A stretch of 55,196 nt of DNA from Gemmata sp. (GTDB taxonomy: Bacteria > Planctomycetota > Planctomycetia > Gemmatales > Gemmataceae). The notes under the pieces are model-generated. The model was given only the letters and a program-made list of their open reading frames with translations, did no database searches and was not told the origin of the DNA. Numbering within the stretch: the first letter of the stretch is position 1; each line of letters begins with the position of its first letter. The position numbers and the translations under genes are program-made. Shown piece by piece: positions 7,836 to 15,731 of this stretch. The stretch covers positions 4,379 to 59,574 of the forward strand of contig JALHNS010000004.1 in NCBI GenBank assembly GCA_022843445.1, written 5' to 3'.

Positions 7836-8957
7836 ATGAGCACTCCGGCGTACTCCCCCGGCCTCGAAGGGATCGTCGCGGGCGAAACCGCGATCTGCAC
7901 CGTCGAAGGCGGTCTGAGCTACCGCGGGTACGCGGTCGGCGACCTCGCGGAACACTGCTCGTTCGACGAAGTCGCGCACCTGTTGCTGCACGGCGAACTG
8001 CCGAACGCGGCGCAACTCAAGGCGTTCCAAACGCGCGTGGCCGCGGCGCGCCGGCTCCCGCCGCCGCTCAAAGACCTGCTCGCGGCGCTCCCCAAGTGGA
8101 CGGTCCCGCTCGACGCGCTACGCACCGCCGTGAGCGCGCTGGGGCACTTCGACCAAGACGCCGCCGACAACTCGCGCGACGCGAACCTGCGCAAGGCCGA
8201 GCGGCTGCTCGCCCAAATCCCGGTCGTGATCGCCGACTACTACCGCGTGGTGAAGGGGCTGCCGGAGGTGCAAGCGCGGCAGGACCTGAGCCACGCCGCG
8301 AACTTCTTGTACATGCTGCGGGGGGGCGAAGCGACGCCGCAAGAGGTGAAGGCGCTGGACGTGTCGCTGATCCTGTACGCGGAGCACGAGTTCAACGCGA
8401 GCACGTTCGCGGCGCGCGTGATCGTGTCCACGCTCTCGGACCTGCACAGCGGGATTACCGGCGCGATCGGCGCGCTGAAAGGCCCGCTGCACGGCGGCGC
8501 GAACGAGAAGGTGATGGACATTCTGCAAGCCGCGGGCGCGCCGGAGCACGCCGAGACGTGGACCCGGTCCGCCCTGTTCCGCAAAGAGCGGATCATGGGT
8601 TTCGGGCACCGCGTGTATAAGACCGGCGACGTGCGCGCGGGCATTCTGAAGGCGTACGCGCGCGCCGCGGCCGAGGCCGCCGGCGAAACGAAGTGGGAGG
8701 ACACCGCGGACGCCATCGAGCGCGTGATGGCCGCCGAGAAGAACATGTTTCCGAACTTGGATTGGCCCGCGGGCCGGCTGTACCATGCGATGAAGTTGGA
8801 GATCCCACTGTTCACGCCGATCTTCGCAATGTCCCGCGTGGCCGGGTGGTCGGCGCACGTGATCGAGCAGTTGGACAAGAACCGCCTGATCCGCCCGCGG
8901 GCGCTGTACGCCGGCCCCGCCGCGCGCGCGGTAACGCCCCTCGCGCACCGCGCGTGA
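7836..8957 (+). CDS. gltA: Citrate synthase (or 2-methylcitrate synthase)
   Basis: Condenses acetyl-CoA (or propionyl-CoA) with oxaloacetate at the entry of the TCA or methylcitrate cycle. It is cytoplasmic, and 373 residues is the length of the short dimeric Gram-positive/archaeal type. Recognisable segments are GLEGIVAGETAICTV at the N-terminus, LHGGANEKVMDIL with the substrate-site His, and GFGHRVYKTGDVRA containing the catalytic His and CoA-binding region. The final block NLDWPAGRLYHAMKL leads into the catalytic Asp region. The ATG at 7836 gives the normal N-terminus; an in-frame TTG at 7809 region would add an unlikely leader. Sequence alone does not separate citrate from methylcitrate synthase. 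No prpB or acnA lies nearby. Confidence 0.92.
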   Translation: MSTPAYSPGLEGIVAGETAICTVEGGLSYRGYAVGDLAEHCSFDEVAHLLLHGELPNAAQLKAFQTRVAAARRLPPPLKDLLAALPKWTVPLDALRTAVSALGHFDQDAADNSRDANLRKAERLLAQIPVVIADYYRVVKGLPEVQARQDLSHAANFLYMLRGGEATPQEVKALDVSLILYAEHEFNASTFAARVIVSTLSDLHSGITGAIGALKGPLHGGANEKVMDILQAAGAPEHAETWTRSALFRKERIMGFGHRVYKTGDVRAGILKAYARAAAEAAGETKWEDTADAIERVMAAEKNMFPNLDWPAGRLYHAMKLEIPLFTPIFAMSRVAGWSAHVIEQLDKNRLIRPRALYAGPAARAVTPLAHRA

Positions 8958-8974
8958 CGCCAACGGAGCACCCC

Positions 8975-9877
8975 ATGCGCGCGAAGCGCGGGTTCACACT
9001 GATCGAATTGCTCGTGGTCATCGCCATCATCGCGGTGCTGGTCGGCTTGCTGCTGCCGGCGGTGCAGAAGGTGCGCGAGGCCGCGGCGCGCGTGAGTTGC
9101 TCCAACAACTTGAAACAAATCGGGCTGGCGCTTCAGGCACACCACGACGCGCGCGGCGCGTTCCCCGCGGGCTACGTGTCCGGCACGGACGCGGCGCTGA
9201 ACGACACCGGCCCCGGCTGGGGTTGGGCCGCGCTCCTGCTGCCGCACATCGAACAAGACAACCTGTTCCGCCAACTGAACACGGCGCTTCCCATCGAGCA
9301 CGCGACGAACGCCGCGGGCCGCGCGCAGCTCGTGAAGCCGTACCTGTGCCCGGCCGACGGCCCGGCGGCGGCGGTGAGCGCCGGCCCGCGCTCCGCGACC
9401 GGGCAGTTGCTCTCGGTCACGTGCACCGCGGCCCCGGCGAACTACACCGGCGTGTACGGCACCGGCGAACCGGGCGTGGACGGCAACGGCACGTTCTTCC
9501 GCAACAGCGCGATCCGCATCGCCGACATCACCGACGGCACGAGCAACACGCTGGTGGCGGGCGAGCGCTCGTTCCGCTTCAGCGAAGCGCTCTGGGCCGG
9601 CGCGGTCACGAACGCGCAGTTGGGCGCGACGCCCAACTCGCCGCTCCCGAACGTGCCGGAAAACGCCTCGAACTACGTGCTCGGGCACACGGGCGAGATG
9701 TTCGACGGCCCGACGCGGCCCCGCGAGCTGAACCACTTTTCGAGCGCGCACACCGGCGGCGTGACCTTCGTGTTCGCGGACGGACACGTGCGGCTGCTCA
9801 CCGCGTCCGCGGATTACGCCACGCTCCGCGCGCTCAGCACGCGGGCCGGCGGCGAACCGCTTTCGGGGGACCACTAA
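8975..9877 (+). CDS. DUF1559 pseudopilin-like protein
   Basis: A 300-residue envelope protein of the planctomycete DUF1559 family. The N-terminus is a type IV pilin/type II secretion prepilin signal: RGFTLIELLVVIAIIAVLVG, with the cleavage Gly-Phe at residues 6-7 and Glu at mature position 5. The family segment NNLKQIGLALQAHHDA follows, then a Gly/Ala/Asn-rich globular domain. Near the C-terminus a VTFVFADGHVRLL block matches the H-X9-DG-like C-terminal signature of these proteins. An ACGGAGC ribosome site precedes the ATG. The stop codon overlaps the next start as TAATG, so the small lipoprotein behind it is probably translationally coupled. The role of the family is not established; an envelope or pseudopilus role is inferred. 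Confidence 0.9.
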   Translation: MRAKRGFTLIELLVVIAIIAVLVGLLLPAVQKVREAAARVSCSNNLKQIGLALQAHHDARGAFPAGYVSGTDAALNDTGPGWGWAALLLPHIEQDNLFRQLNTALPIEHATNAAGRAQLVKPYLCPADGPAAAVSAGPRSATGQLLSVTCTAAPANYTGVYGTGEPGVDGNGTFFRNSAIRIADITDGTSNTLVAGERSFRFSEALWAGAVTNAQLGATPNSPLPNVPENASNYVLGHTGEMFDGPTRPRELNHFSSAHTGGVTFVFADGHVRLLTASADYATLRALSTRAGGEPLSGDH

Positions 9878-10134
9878 TGCGCCGCTTCGTTGTCGCGCTG
9901 GCGCTGTGCGCCGCGGTCGGGTGCGGGGGCGCGCCCAAGATCGAGAAGACGCCGTTGACCCTCGCCGACGTGCCCGCGGACGTCCTGAAGATCGCGAAGG
10001 AGAAGCTGCCGGACGTGACCTTCACGGAAGCGTACAAGGAGGACGGCAACTTCGAGCTGCGCGGCAAAGACAAGCGCGGCAAGTTGCGCGAGATCGACAT
10101 CACGCCCGACGGCAAAGTGGTGGAGTTGGACTGA
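9877..10134 (+). CDS. Small lipoprotein with PepSY-like domain
   Basis: An 85-residue protein that is easily missed because the frame continues upstream inside the DUF1559 gene. It begins at an ATG that shares one base with the upstream stop (TAATG). MRRFVVALALCAAVGC is a short signal peptide with lipobox AAVGC, so the mature protein would be lipidated at Cys 16. The remaining 69 residues (LADVPADVLKIAKEKLPDV, then a DGNFELRGKD strand region and GKVVELD end) match the pattern of PepSY-like proteins: an amphipathic helix followed by strands. In characterised PepSY proteins the domain is often inhibitory or regulatory, but this does not define the job here. Coupling suggests a partnership with the DUF1559 protein. 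Confidence 0.82.
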   Translation: MRRFVVALALCAAVGCGGAPKIEKTPLTLADVPADVLKIAKEKLPDVTFTEAYKEDGNFELRGKDKRGKLREIDITPDGKVVELD

Positions 10135-10288
10135 ACCCGCACTTCCGGCGCGGCCGCTTGGGAATTACGTTCGCGCGTCCACTCTTCGACCGTACCCCGC
10201 GCCCGCGGCAGCACGGAGCGGACGCCCACGGCGCGAGGACCGGCGCGTGGCGCGAACGAACCGGTCACGAGTGAACCCGCGCGCGACG

Positions 10289-10321
10289 CGGCGAGAGAGC
10301 GGCGAGAGAGCGGCGAGAGAG
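10289..10321. repeat. Three tandem copies of an 11-nt unit
   Basis: CGGCGAGAGAG occurs three times without a break. The array is framed by an 8-base inverted repeat (GAACCCGC at 10273-10280, GCGGGTTC at 10321-10328), so the three units would lie in the loop of a hairpin. It stands in the 209-base gap between two convergent genes (the lipoprotein and a TIGR02996 gene). The rest of that gap shows nothing recognisable. Confidence 0.75.
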
Positions 10322-10343
10322 CGGGTTCGCGCTCGTTCGCGCG

Positions 10344-11213
10344 CTATTTGAAGGTGTCCGTGTTCGCCCACCGGGTCGGGAACGCGACCCGCTTGCCGTA
10401 CTTGGCGCGAAGGGCGGCGCGCACCTCGCGCGTGAGCCACTCGGCACGATCCGGCAAGCGCACCTGCAACTCGGGCAGGTCCGGCGCGGCGAGCAGCGCG
10501 TCCGCGAGCGATGCGGCGGTGAAGTCCGGGGTGATCCACAGGAGCCGCAGCCGCGCGGCCCGCGGGTCGGCCAGCACGCACGCGAGCGGCTGCGCGATGT
10601 CGGTGAAGTCCGTGTCGCCCTGAATCAACAGCCGTTCGACGCCGCGCACCGACTTCGCGAGGAGCAGCGCGGCGAGCGCGGCGCTGTCGGTGCCACTGGA
10701 GCTGAACACCACGTCGCGCAGGTTCAGCAGGTGCGGCGACTTCGCCAGCGCGCGCAGGATGCCCGCGTCTAGCGTGTACTCGAAGAACGAGACCCGCCGC
10801 ACGCGCCGCGCGACCGGGTGCTTGGCGAGCCGCTGCGCCTCGTCCAGCGTGGGCCACTCGTCGCCGTAATCACAGCAGTCCACGAACAGCACGCGGTCCA
10901 GCGGCACGTCGTCCAGCTCGTTCACCGGTCCCTCCGGACCGACACCGCCGGCCGCGTACCGGGCCTCGGTGACGAACCCGCGCTCGAACGTGTTCCCGCG
11001 CTCGATCAGGACCGCGTTTTCGGGCCGATTGAGCAGCTCGCGCTCGCGCGCGCCCGGCTTGCCCTTTTTCGCGGCGCGCGCGCACTGCAAGCGGATCAGC
11101 TCCGCGTGCGCCTCGTCGCCGTGCTCCTGTTGCCAGTCGGCGTACACCAGCCGCGCCGCATCGTCGGCCGGGTTATCGAGAATCGTCTGAATCAGTACTT
11201 CGCGTTCGTCCAC
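10344..11213 (-). CDS. TIGR02996 domain protein, copy 1
   Basis: A 289-residue soluble protein with no signal peptide. The N-terminal 42 or so residues (LIQTILDNPADDAARLVYAD, then WQQEHGDEAHAELIRLQ) are the TIGR02996 repeat-companion domain, described from Gemmata and usually followed by leucine-rich repeats. The rest carries degenerate LRR-like segments, such as SPHLLNLRDVVFSSSGTD and LADPRAARLRLLWI, consistent with an alpha/beta solenoid. No catalytic motif is visible. It is the downstream member of a tandem pair: the next gene upstream has the same N-terminus and overall plan. Function is unknown; a protein-interaction scaffold is the natural guess. Confidence 0.85.
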   Translation of the reverse strand: MDEREVLIQTILDNPADDAARLVYADWQQEHGDEAHAELIRLQCARAAKKGKPGARERELLNRPENAVLIERGNTFERGFVTEARYAAGGVGPEGPVNELDDVPLDRVLFVDCCDYGDEWPTLDEAQRLAKHPVARRVRRVSFFEYTLDAGILRALAKSPHLLNLRDVVFSSSGTDSAALAALLLAKSVRGVERLLIQGDTDFTDIAQPLACVLADPRAARLRLLWITPDFTAASLADALLAAPDLPELQVRLPDRAEWLTREVRAALRAKYGKRVAFPTRWANTDTFK

Positions 11214-11232
11214 GGTTCGCTCCGGTGGGGGA

Positions 11233-11283
11233 AAGGGTGAAGCGTACCGCGGCGCGCGGGGCGCGGCAATCTCGGTCGCGCGT
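11233..11283 (-). repeat. Duplicated leader region in front of TIGR02996 copy 1
   Basis: This stretch and 12193-12245 share GCGTACCGC, a CGGCGCGCGG-type core and CGGCAATCTCGGTCGCGC, with only small length differences. Each lies just upstream of one of the tandem TIGR02996 genes. The duplication therefore seems to have included the upstream region as well as the gene. Whether it contains the promoter is not known. Confidence 0.6.
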
Positions 11284-11291
11284 CGGCACGG

Positions 11292-12176
11292 TTACAACGA
11301 GAACACTTCGTTCCAGTCCTCGAACGCGATTCGCGCTCCGTACCGGCTCACCAGCGCGGCGCGCACCGCGGGCGTGAGCCAATCGGCGCTGGCCCGCAGT
11401 TGCACGCGCAGGTTCGGCAGGTCCGGTGCGGCGAGCAGCGCGTCGGCCAGCGACGGCGCGGTGAAATCCGCCGAGACGTTCAGCACCCGCAGCCGCGCGG
11501 CACGCGGGTCGGCCAGCACGCGCGCGAGCGGCTCGGCCAGTTCGTACCAGTAGTTGTTCTCGCCGCAGATCCTCAACCGCTCCACGCGCACCCCGGGCGC
11601 GAGGAGCAGCTCCGCGATGGCCGCGGGGGCCGTGCCGCAGTCGTTAAAGAAGACGTCGCGCAGGTTCAACAGGTGCGGCGAATTGGCGAACGCGCGGAGC
11701 ACGCCCGCGTCGAGCGAGCACTCGAAGAACGACATGCGGCGGACGCGCCGGGCCACCGGGTGCGCCGCGACCCGCGCCGCGGATTCCGGGTTCGGCCAGC
11801 ACGAATCGCCGTAGTCGCAGCAGTCTACGAACAGAACGCGGTCCAGCGGCACTTCGTCGAGGGTCCGCACGTCGTAGCCTTCGGCCGCGGTGAAGCCTTC
11901 GAGCGCGCCGAACCCGTCGAACCCGCCGAACCCCTTAGCGCCGGTCACGAACCCGCGCTCGAAGGTGTTGAACTCGGTGAGCGCCGCGAACTCGGGCCGC
12001 GCCAGCAGTTCGGCCGCGCGCGCGTTTCCTTCCGGCGTGCCGGCGAGCTGCGCGCGGATGAGTTCGGCGTGCGCTTCGTTCCCGTGCTCCTGCTGCCAGT
12101 CGGCGTACACCAGCCGCGCCGCGTCGTCCGTGGGGTTGTCGAGGATGGTTTGGATCAGGGCTTCGCGCTCGTCCAC
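11292..12176 (-). CDS. TIGR02996 domain protein, copy 2
   Basis: A 294-residue paralogue of the neighbouring gene. It opens with MDEREALIQTILDNPTDD and continues with the same RLVYADWQQEHGNEAHAELI core of the TIGR02996 domain. Differences from copy 1 are concentrated in residues about 50-110, where this copy has a Gly/Phe-rich insert (GAKGFGGFDGFGALEGF). The C-terminal two thirds align with copy 1, including FVDCCDYGD, FFECSLDAGVLRAFA and SPHLLNLRDVFFND, and look like weak leucine-rich repeats. It has no signal peptide, and its function is unknown. The duplicated leader sequence on each side supports a tandem duplication. Confidence 0.85.
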   Translation of the reverse strand: MDEREALIQTILDNPTDDAARLVYADWQQEHGNEAHAELIRAQLAGTPEGNARAAELLARPEFAALTEFNTFERGFVTGAKGFGGFDGFGALEGFTAAEGYDVRTLDEVPLDRVLFVDCCDYGDSCWPNPESAARVAAHPVARRVRRMSFFECSLDAGVLRAFANSPHLLNLRDVFFNDCGTAPAAIAELLLAPGVRVERLRICGENNYWYELAEPLARVLADPRAARLRVLNVSADFTAPSLADALLAAPDLPNLRVQLRASADWLTPAVRAALVSRYGARIAFEDWNEVFSL

Positions 12177-12192
12177 GGCTCACTCCCGATGT

Positions 12193-12245
12193 GGAAAAAA
12201 GGGAGCGTACCGCCCGGCGCGCGGCGCGGCAATCTCGGTCGCGCT
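12193..12245 (-). repeat. Duplicated leader region in front of TIGR02996 copy 2
   Basis: Partner of the 11233-11283 segment: the same GCGTACCGC and CGGCAATCTCGGTCGCGC blocks in the same order. It fills most of the gap between the start of copy 2 and the end of the prenyltransferase-like gene. Confidence 0.6.
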
Positions 12246-13246
12246 CACTTCACCGGGAACAGGTGGCCCCAGCCCACGAGGTGCGGGTTCTTCGGGAGCG
12301 GGTCCGCGACCTGCACCTTCCCGGCGAGCACCAGCGTGCCGATGTGGAAGAAGCACGCGTCCGCGTCCGACGTGCTGCCGGGGTAGTGCCCGAAGCCGCC
12401 GTCGGCGTTGCGGCAGGTGAGCGCCCACTTCGCGGCGCGGTCGAGGCACTCGCGCGCCGCGGGGGTGTTGCCGCCGAGTTGCTTCACGATGAAGCACGCG
12501 TCGAAAGTCGCGTGCCGGTCGCGGGCCGGCGGGTTCAGCAGCCAACTACCGTCGGCCTTTTGGTCGCGCAGAACTCTCTTGAGCATCGCCTCGGCCTTCG
12601 GCACCGGTTCGCCGATCAGCCGGTAGTAGTGCGCCGCGTGGAACGTCGCCGCGACGTGCTCGTTGATGTAGCCGTCATCGGCCTGCACCATCACGGCCTT
12701 GATCTTCTTGTCGGCTTCGGGCGGAATCGCCTTCCCGCTGCACAGGTACGCGAGCGGGAAGAAGCTCGTCATGTACAGCGGCAGGTCCTTCACGTCGGCC
12801 TTCAGCACGCCGTCGAACACCGGCAACGGGTCGCGTTTCGGTTTCGCGCCGAGCGCGTGCAGCGCCATCACGGCCATCGTGGTGTTGTACGCGCGCCCGG
12901 CCGCGGACTTGGGATCGACGGTGCCCTTCACGTTCACGAACGCGCCGTCTTCTTGCTGGCGCGAGTGTAGAAACTCCAGCGTCTTCGCTTCGTGCGGCAA
13001 CTTCCAGCCGAACGTGCGGTGAATGACGACCGCGTACGCGGTGGGCGCGAGGTCGCTGAACGCGCTGTCGGACATGCCCTCGTACTTCGGATCGATGCCG
13101 GGGCGGAACGAACCGTCTTCGTGCGCGATCTTGGCGAAGAACTCTTTCAGCCCGGCAACGGCTTCTTCTGCGGGCACCGGCTTCGGGTCCGCGGCCGGCG
13201 ACAGAGCAACGCAGAGCGCGAGCGAGCAAGTGACGAGCGTTTTCAT
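12245..13246 (-). CDS. Secreted prenyltransferase/squalene-cyclase-fold protein
   Basis: A 333-residue exported protein (MKTLVTCSLALCVALSPAA is a signal peptide). The body is a series of paired helices typical of the alpha/alpha toroid of terpene cyclases and protein prenyltransferase beta subunits. The repeat turns are visible as EDGSFRPG, EDGAFVNVKG, ADDGYINEHV, ADGSWLLNPP and NADGGFGHYPGSTSDADACF. The last resembles the C-terminal zinc-region repeat of geranylgeranyltransferase beta subunits (GGFGG, then a His/Asp-containing stretch). No DxDD cyclase motif is seen, so terpene cyclisation is unlikely. Such secreted toroid proteins are common in planctomycetes, and their substrate is unknown. 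It is followed by the TIGR02996 pair on the same strand. Confidence 0.8.
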   Translation of the reverse strand: MKTLVTCSLALCVALSPAADPKPVPAEEAVAGLKEFFAKIAHEDGSFRPGIDPKYEGMSDSAFSDLAPTAYAVVIHRTFGWKLPHEAKTLEFLHSRQQEDGAFVNVKGTVDPKSAAGRAYNTTMAVMALHALGAKPKRDPLPVFDGVLKADVKDLPLYMTSFFPLAYLCSGKAIPPEADKKIKAVMVQADDGYINEHVAATFHAAHYYRLIGEPVPKAEAMLKRVLRDQKADGSWLLNPPARDRHATFDACFIVKQLGGNTPAARECLDRAAKWALTCRNADGGFGHYPGSTSDADACFFHIGTLVLAGKVQVADPLPKNPHLVGWGHLFPVK

Positions 13247-13274
13247 GCCGTCTAGCGTACCCGCGCCGCGCGCC

Positions 13275-13298
13275 GTAGGACAGGCTTCTAGCCTGTCC
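13275..13298. repeat. Single GTAG-headed palindrome (REP-like)
   Basis: GTAG is followed by a perfect 9-bp hairpin, GGACAGGCT-TCT-AGCCTGTCC. It lies 16 bases before the start of the WD40 gene at 13315, in a divergent promoter region. GTAG at the 5' foot of a hairpin is the hallmark of many REP sequences. Confidence 0.75.
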
Positions 13299-13314
13299 CG
13301 TGGAGGACCGTCCG

Positions 13315-14262
13315 ATGCTCCGCCTCTCCGCGTTTCTACTCTGCTGTGCGACCGCGAGCGCCGCGCCGCCCGAACCGACGGTGCTGAAGGCGCACGACGG
13401 GTGGGTGAGCGCGATCGCGTTCAGCCCGGACGGCGCGCGGCTTGCGGTGGCGAGCGCGGACAAAACCGTTTCCGTGTGGGACACCGCCACGTGGAAAGAA
13501 ACGCTGCGGCTGAAGGGCCACACCGATTACGTGAGCGCGGTCGCGTGGTCGCCCGACGGCAAGCAACTGCTGACCGGCAGCTTCGACCACACCGCGAAGT
13601 TGTGGGACGCGAAGACCGGCGCGGAGTTGCTCGCGCTGAAGGGGCACAAGGGCGTCGTGATGGCGGTGACGTTCTTTCCTGATGGCAAGAACCTTTGCAC
13701 CGCGGACGTAAGCGGCCGGCTCACCCTGTGGGACCGCGGCACCGGAGAGAAAGTGCAGTCGGAACCGTTTCACAAGTCGTGGGCGAACGCGCTCGCGGTT
13801 GGGCCGGGCGGTACGGTCGCAATGGCCAGTTCGGACAACGTTGTGCGCACCGGCGGCGGCGCGTGGCGCGCGCATACCCTCGAACCGAAAGCCGCGGAGA
13901 TTCGCAGCCTGTCGTTCGAGCAAGAAAAGCTGCTCGCGGCCGGCACGCGGTACGGCCTTACGAAGGTGTGGAACGCGAAGGGCGAAGAAGTCGCGTCGCT
14001 GAAGGGGAAGCACACCGGGGACGTGTGGGGTGTTGCGTTCGGCGCGGGCGGCAAGGTGCTCGCGGTCGCGGACGGCGACTGGAACAAACCGAGCGACGTG
14101 GTTCTCTGGGACACGGCCACATGGAAGGAGAAGGCGCGGCTGAAGCACACGAACGAGGTGCTGTGCGTGGCCTTCCACCCGACGAAGCCTCTGGTGGCCG
14201 CGGGCGCGTGGGACAAGACCGTGCGCGTGTGGGACGTGAGCGAGTTCGTGCCGGCGAAGTGA
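13315..14262 (+). CDS. Secreted WD40 repeat protein
   Basis: A 315-residue exported beta-propeller. The signal peptide MLRLSAFLLCCATASA is followed directly by WD40 blades. Typical units are VSAIAFSPDGARLAVASADK, SVWDTATWKETLRLKGH, VSAVAWSPDGKQLLTGSFDH and AKLWDAKTGAELLALKGH, ending with TVRVWDVSEF. About seven blades can be counted, which would close a single propeller. The ATG at 13315 has a GGAGG site at 13302-13306; a GTG at 13300 in the same frame overlaps that site and is rejected. The gene ends one base before the convergent DUF2071 gene. The partner bound by the propeller is unknown. Confidence 0.88.
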   Translation: MLRLSAFLLCCATASAAPPEPTVLKAHDGWVSAIAFSPDGARLAVASADKTVSVWDTATWKETLRLKGHTDYVSAVAWSPDGKQLLTGSFDHTAKLWDAKTGAELLALKGHKGVVMAVTFFPDGKNLCTADVSGRLTLWDRGTGEKVQSEPFHKSWANALAVGPGGTVAMASSDNVVRTGGGAWRAHTLEPKAAEIRSLSFEQEKLLAAGTRYGLTKVWNAKGEEVASLKGKHTGDVWGVAFGAGGKVLAVADGDWNKPSDVVLWDTATWKEKARLKHTNEVLCVAFHPTKPLVAAGAWDKTVRVWDVSEFVPAK

Positions 14263-14263
14263 C

Positions 14264-14968
14264 TCACGCCCGCGGTGAGACGCGCACCGCGGAGCCGACC
14301 GCGAACACCGCGCTCGCGGGCGCGGTCCCGTTCATCGGTGCCCACTCCGGGCCGTACAGCAAGCCCCAATCGATATCGATGTGCAGGTCGCGAATCGGCC
14401 GCACGTCCCATTCGGGGTGTTCGACGCCGTAGCGGATCAGCCCGCCGCGCCGCCCGGTCCCGAACCCGTGTTCGTGCTCCTTGAACCAGTGTTCGAGACT
14501 GTCGGCGGCGGGGCGCACCGGCGGCGCGGCACTTTCGGCGCACATCGTGTGCTCACGGCCGCCCCACCGCACGCGGTACTCCGCCCGCGTCCCGGTCGGT
14601 TCGTCGCGCACGTCCATCGCCATCCGCGCCGCTCGGTACGGCTCGTTGTACAGCACGCGCGCGATCGTCGCGACCGTCCACTGCGGTACGAACTCGCGCA
14701 CGAAGCACACCCCGCGCTCTTCGCCTCGGCGCACGTAGAACCGTAGGTTCCATTCGGGGAAGTTGCGAAACCCGGGCCACGAAATGCCCAGCACGCGCGT
14801 GTTCAGGAACTGGAACGCGACGAGGCTCGCCCAGCACGCGCCGTCGCGCCGGTCGAACTCGCACCCGGGCGGCAGGTGCGGGCGCAGCAGTTCTTCGGGC
14901 ACGGCGAAGTTCGCCAGAATCAGGTTCCGCCACTCGGCGGTGAGGAACGCGCGGCGCACGGGCTTCAC
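14264..14968 (-). CDS. DUF2071 (YqjF-like) protein, translationally coupled to msrA
   Basis: A 234-residue soluble protein of the DUF2071 family. The typical opening is present as FLTAEWRNLILANFAVPEEL followed by LRPHLPPGCEFD; members act as acetoacetate-decarboxylase-fold proteins of unknown activity. Later family blocks are FRNFPEWNLRFYVRRGEERG and VCFVREFVPQWTVATIARVL, with YGPEWAPMN near the end. The long frame runs back into the msrA gene, but the sensible start is the GTG at 14968-14966. It overlaps the msrA stop as GTGA, a classic coupling arrangement. The coupling suggests co-production with the exported MsrA, although this protein itself has no export signal. Confidence 0.82.
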   Translation of the reverse strand: MKPVRRAFLTAEWRNLILANFAVPEELLRPHLPPGCEFDRRDGACWASLVAFQFLNTRVLGISWPGFRNFPEWNLRFYVRRGEERGVCFVREFVPQWTVATIARVLYNEPYRAARMAMDVRDEPTGTRAEYRVRWGGREHTMCAESAAPPVRPAADSLEHWFKEHEHGFGTGRRGGLIRYGVEHPEWDVRPIRDLHIDIDWGLLYGPEWAPMNGTAPASAVFAVGSAVRVSPRA

Positions 14969-15642
14969 TCCGACTTGAGTTTGTCCGCGAACACCTTCTT
15001 TAACTTCTCCACCTTCGGGCCGATCATCACGCGGCAGTAGCCGTCCCCCTTGTTGTTCGCGTAGTAGTTCTGGTGGTACGCCTCGGCCGGGTAGAACGTG
15101 CTCGCTTTCGTGATCTCGGTCACGAGCGGCTTGGCGTATACGACCGCGGCGTCGATCTTCGCCTTGTACCGCTCCGCGAGTTCGCGCTGCTGCTCGCTGT
15201 GGTAGAAGACGGCGGAGCGGTACTGCGGGCCGCGATCGTTGCCTTGGCGGTTCAACGTGGTCGGGTCGTGCGTGCGCCAGTGTACTTCGAGCAGTTCCGA
15301 GAACGAAATTACCTTCGGGTCGAACACGATCTGCACCACCTCCGCGTGCCCGGTGTCTCCGTCGCAGATGTCGTCGTAGGTCGGGTTCGGTAGGTGCCCG
15401 CCGGTGTAGCCGCTCGTCACGGTCTTCACGCCGCGCAGTTGCAGGAACACGGCCTCGGTACACCAGAAGCAGCCGCCCCCGAAGGTCGCGGTTTCGGTGT
15501 CGGCGGGCGCGTCGGCCGCGGGCGCGGGGTCCGGCGGCGGGAAGTTCTCCGGCATATCGGTGGCCTCGTAGTTCCCCATGAGCAACAGCGTGAGGGCGAA
15601 CGCGAGCGCGGACAGCGCGAGTAGCACGACGGCGGTCTTCAT
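14965..15642 (-). CDS. msrA: Peptide-methionine (S)-S-oxide reductase MsrA, membrane-anchored or exported
   Basis: Repairs oxidised methionine (S-sulfoxide) in proteins, using thioredoxin-type reductant. The 225-residue protein has an N-terminal hydrophobic segment (MKTAVVLLALSALAFALTLL) and a Pro/Ala-rich spacer, so the enzyme is placed outside the cytoplasm, either anchored or exported. The active site is GGGCFWCTEAVF, with nucleophile Cys 58 and a second Cys at 61. Family blocks GYTGGHLPNPTYDDICDGDT, GHAEVVQIVFDP, HDPTTLNRQGNDRGPQYRSA and YHQNYYANN are all present. It is a tandem paralogue of the next gene upstream and is followed, with stop-start overlap, by the DUF2071 gene. Confidence 0.95.
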   Translation of the reverse strand: MKTAVVLLALSALAFALTLLLMGNYEATDMPENFPPPDPAPAADAPADTETATFGGGCFWCTEAVFLQLRGVKTVTSGYTGGHLPNPTYDDICDGDTGHAEVVQIVFDPKVISFSELLEVHWRTHDPTTLNRQGNDRGPQYRSAVFYHSEQQRELAERYKAKIDAAVVYAKPLVTEITKASTFYPAEAYHQNYYANNKGDGYCRVMIGPKVEKLKKVFADKLKSE

Positions 15643-15731
15643 GCACGGCCCTCAGAGGAGTGAAGCGGCTACCGTTCCGACGCGGCGGTGCGACCCGGTC
15701 TTACGAACGCGCGCGCGACCGTGTCGCTCGG

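Noticed and set aside
14264-15646. Fusion of a long leader to the DUF2071 protein
   Set aside because: The upstream 226 codons are the msrA gene in another frame. The GTG overlapping the msrA stop gives a normal DUF2071 protein.
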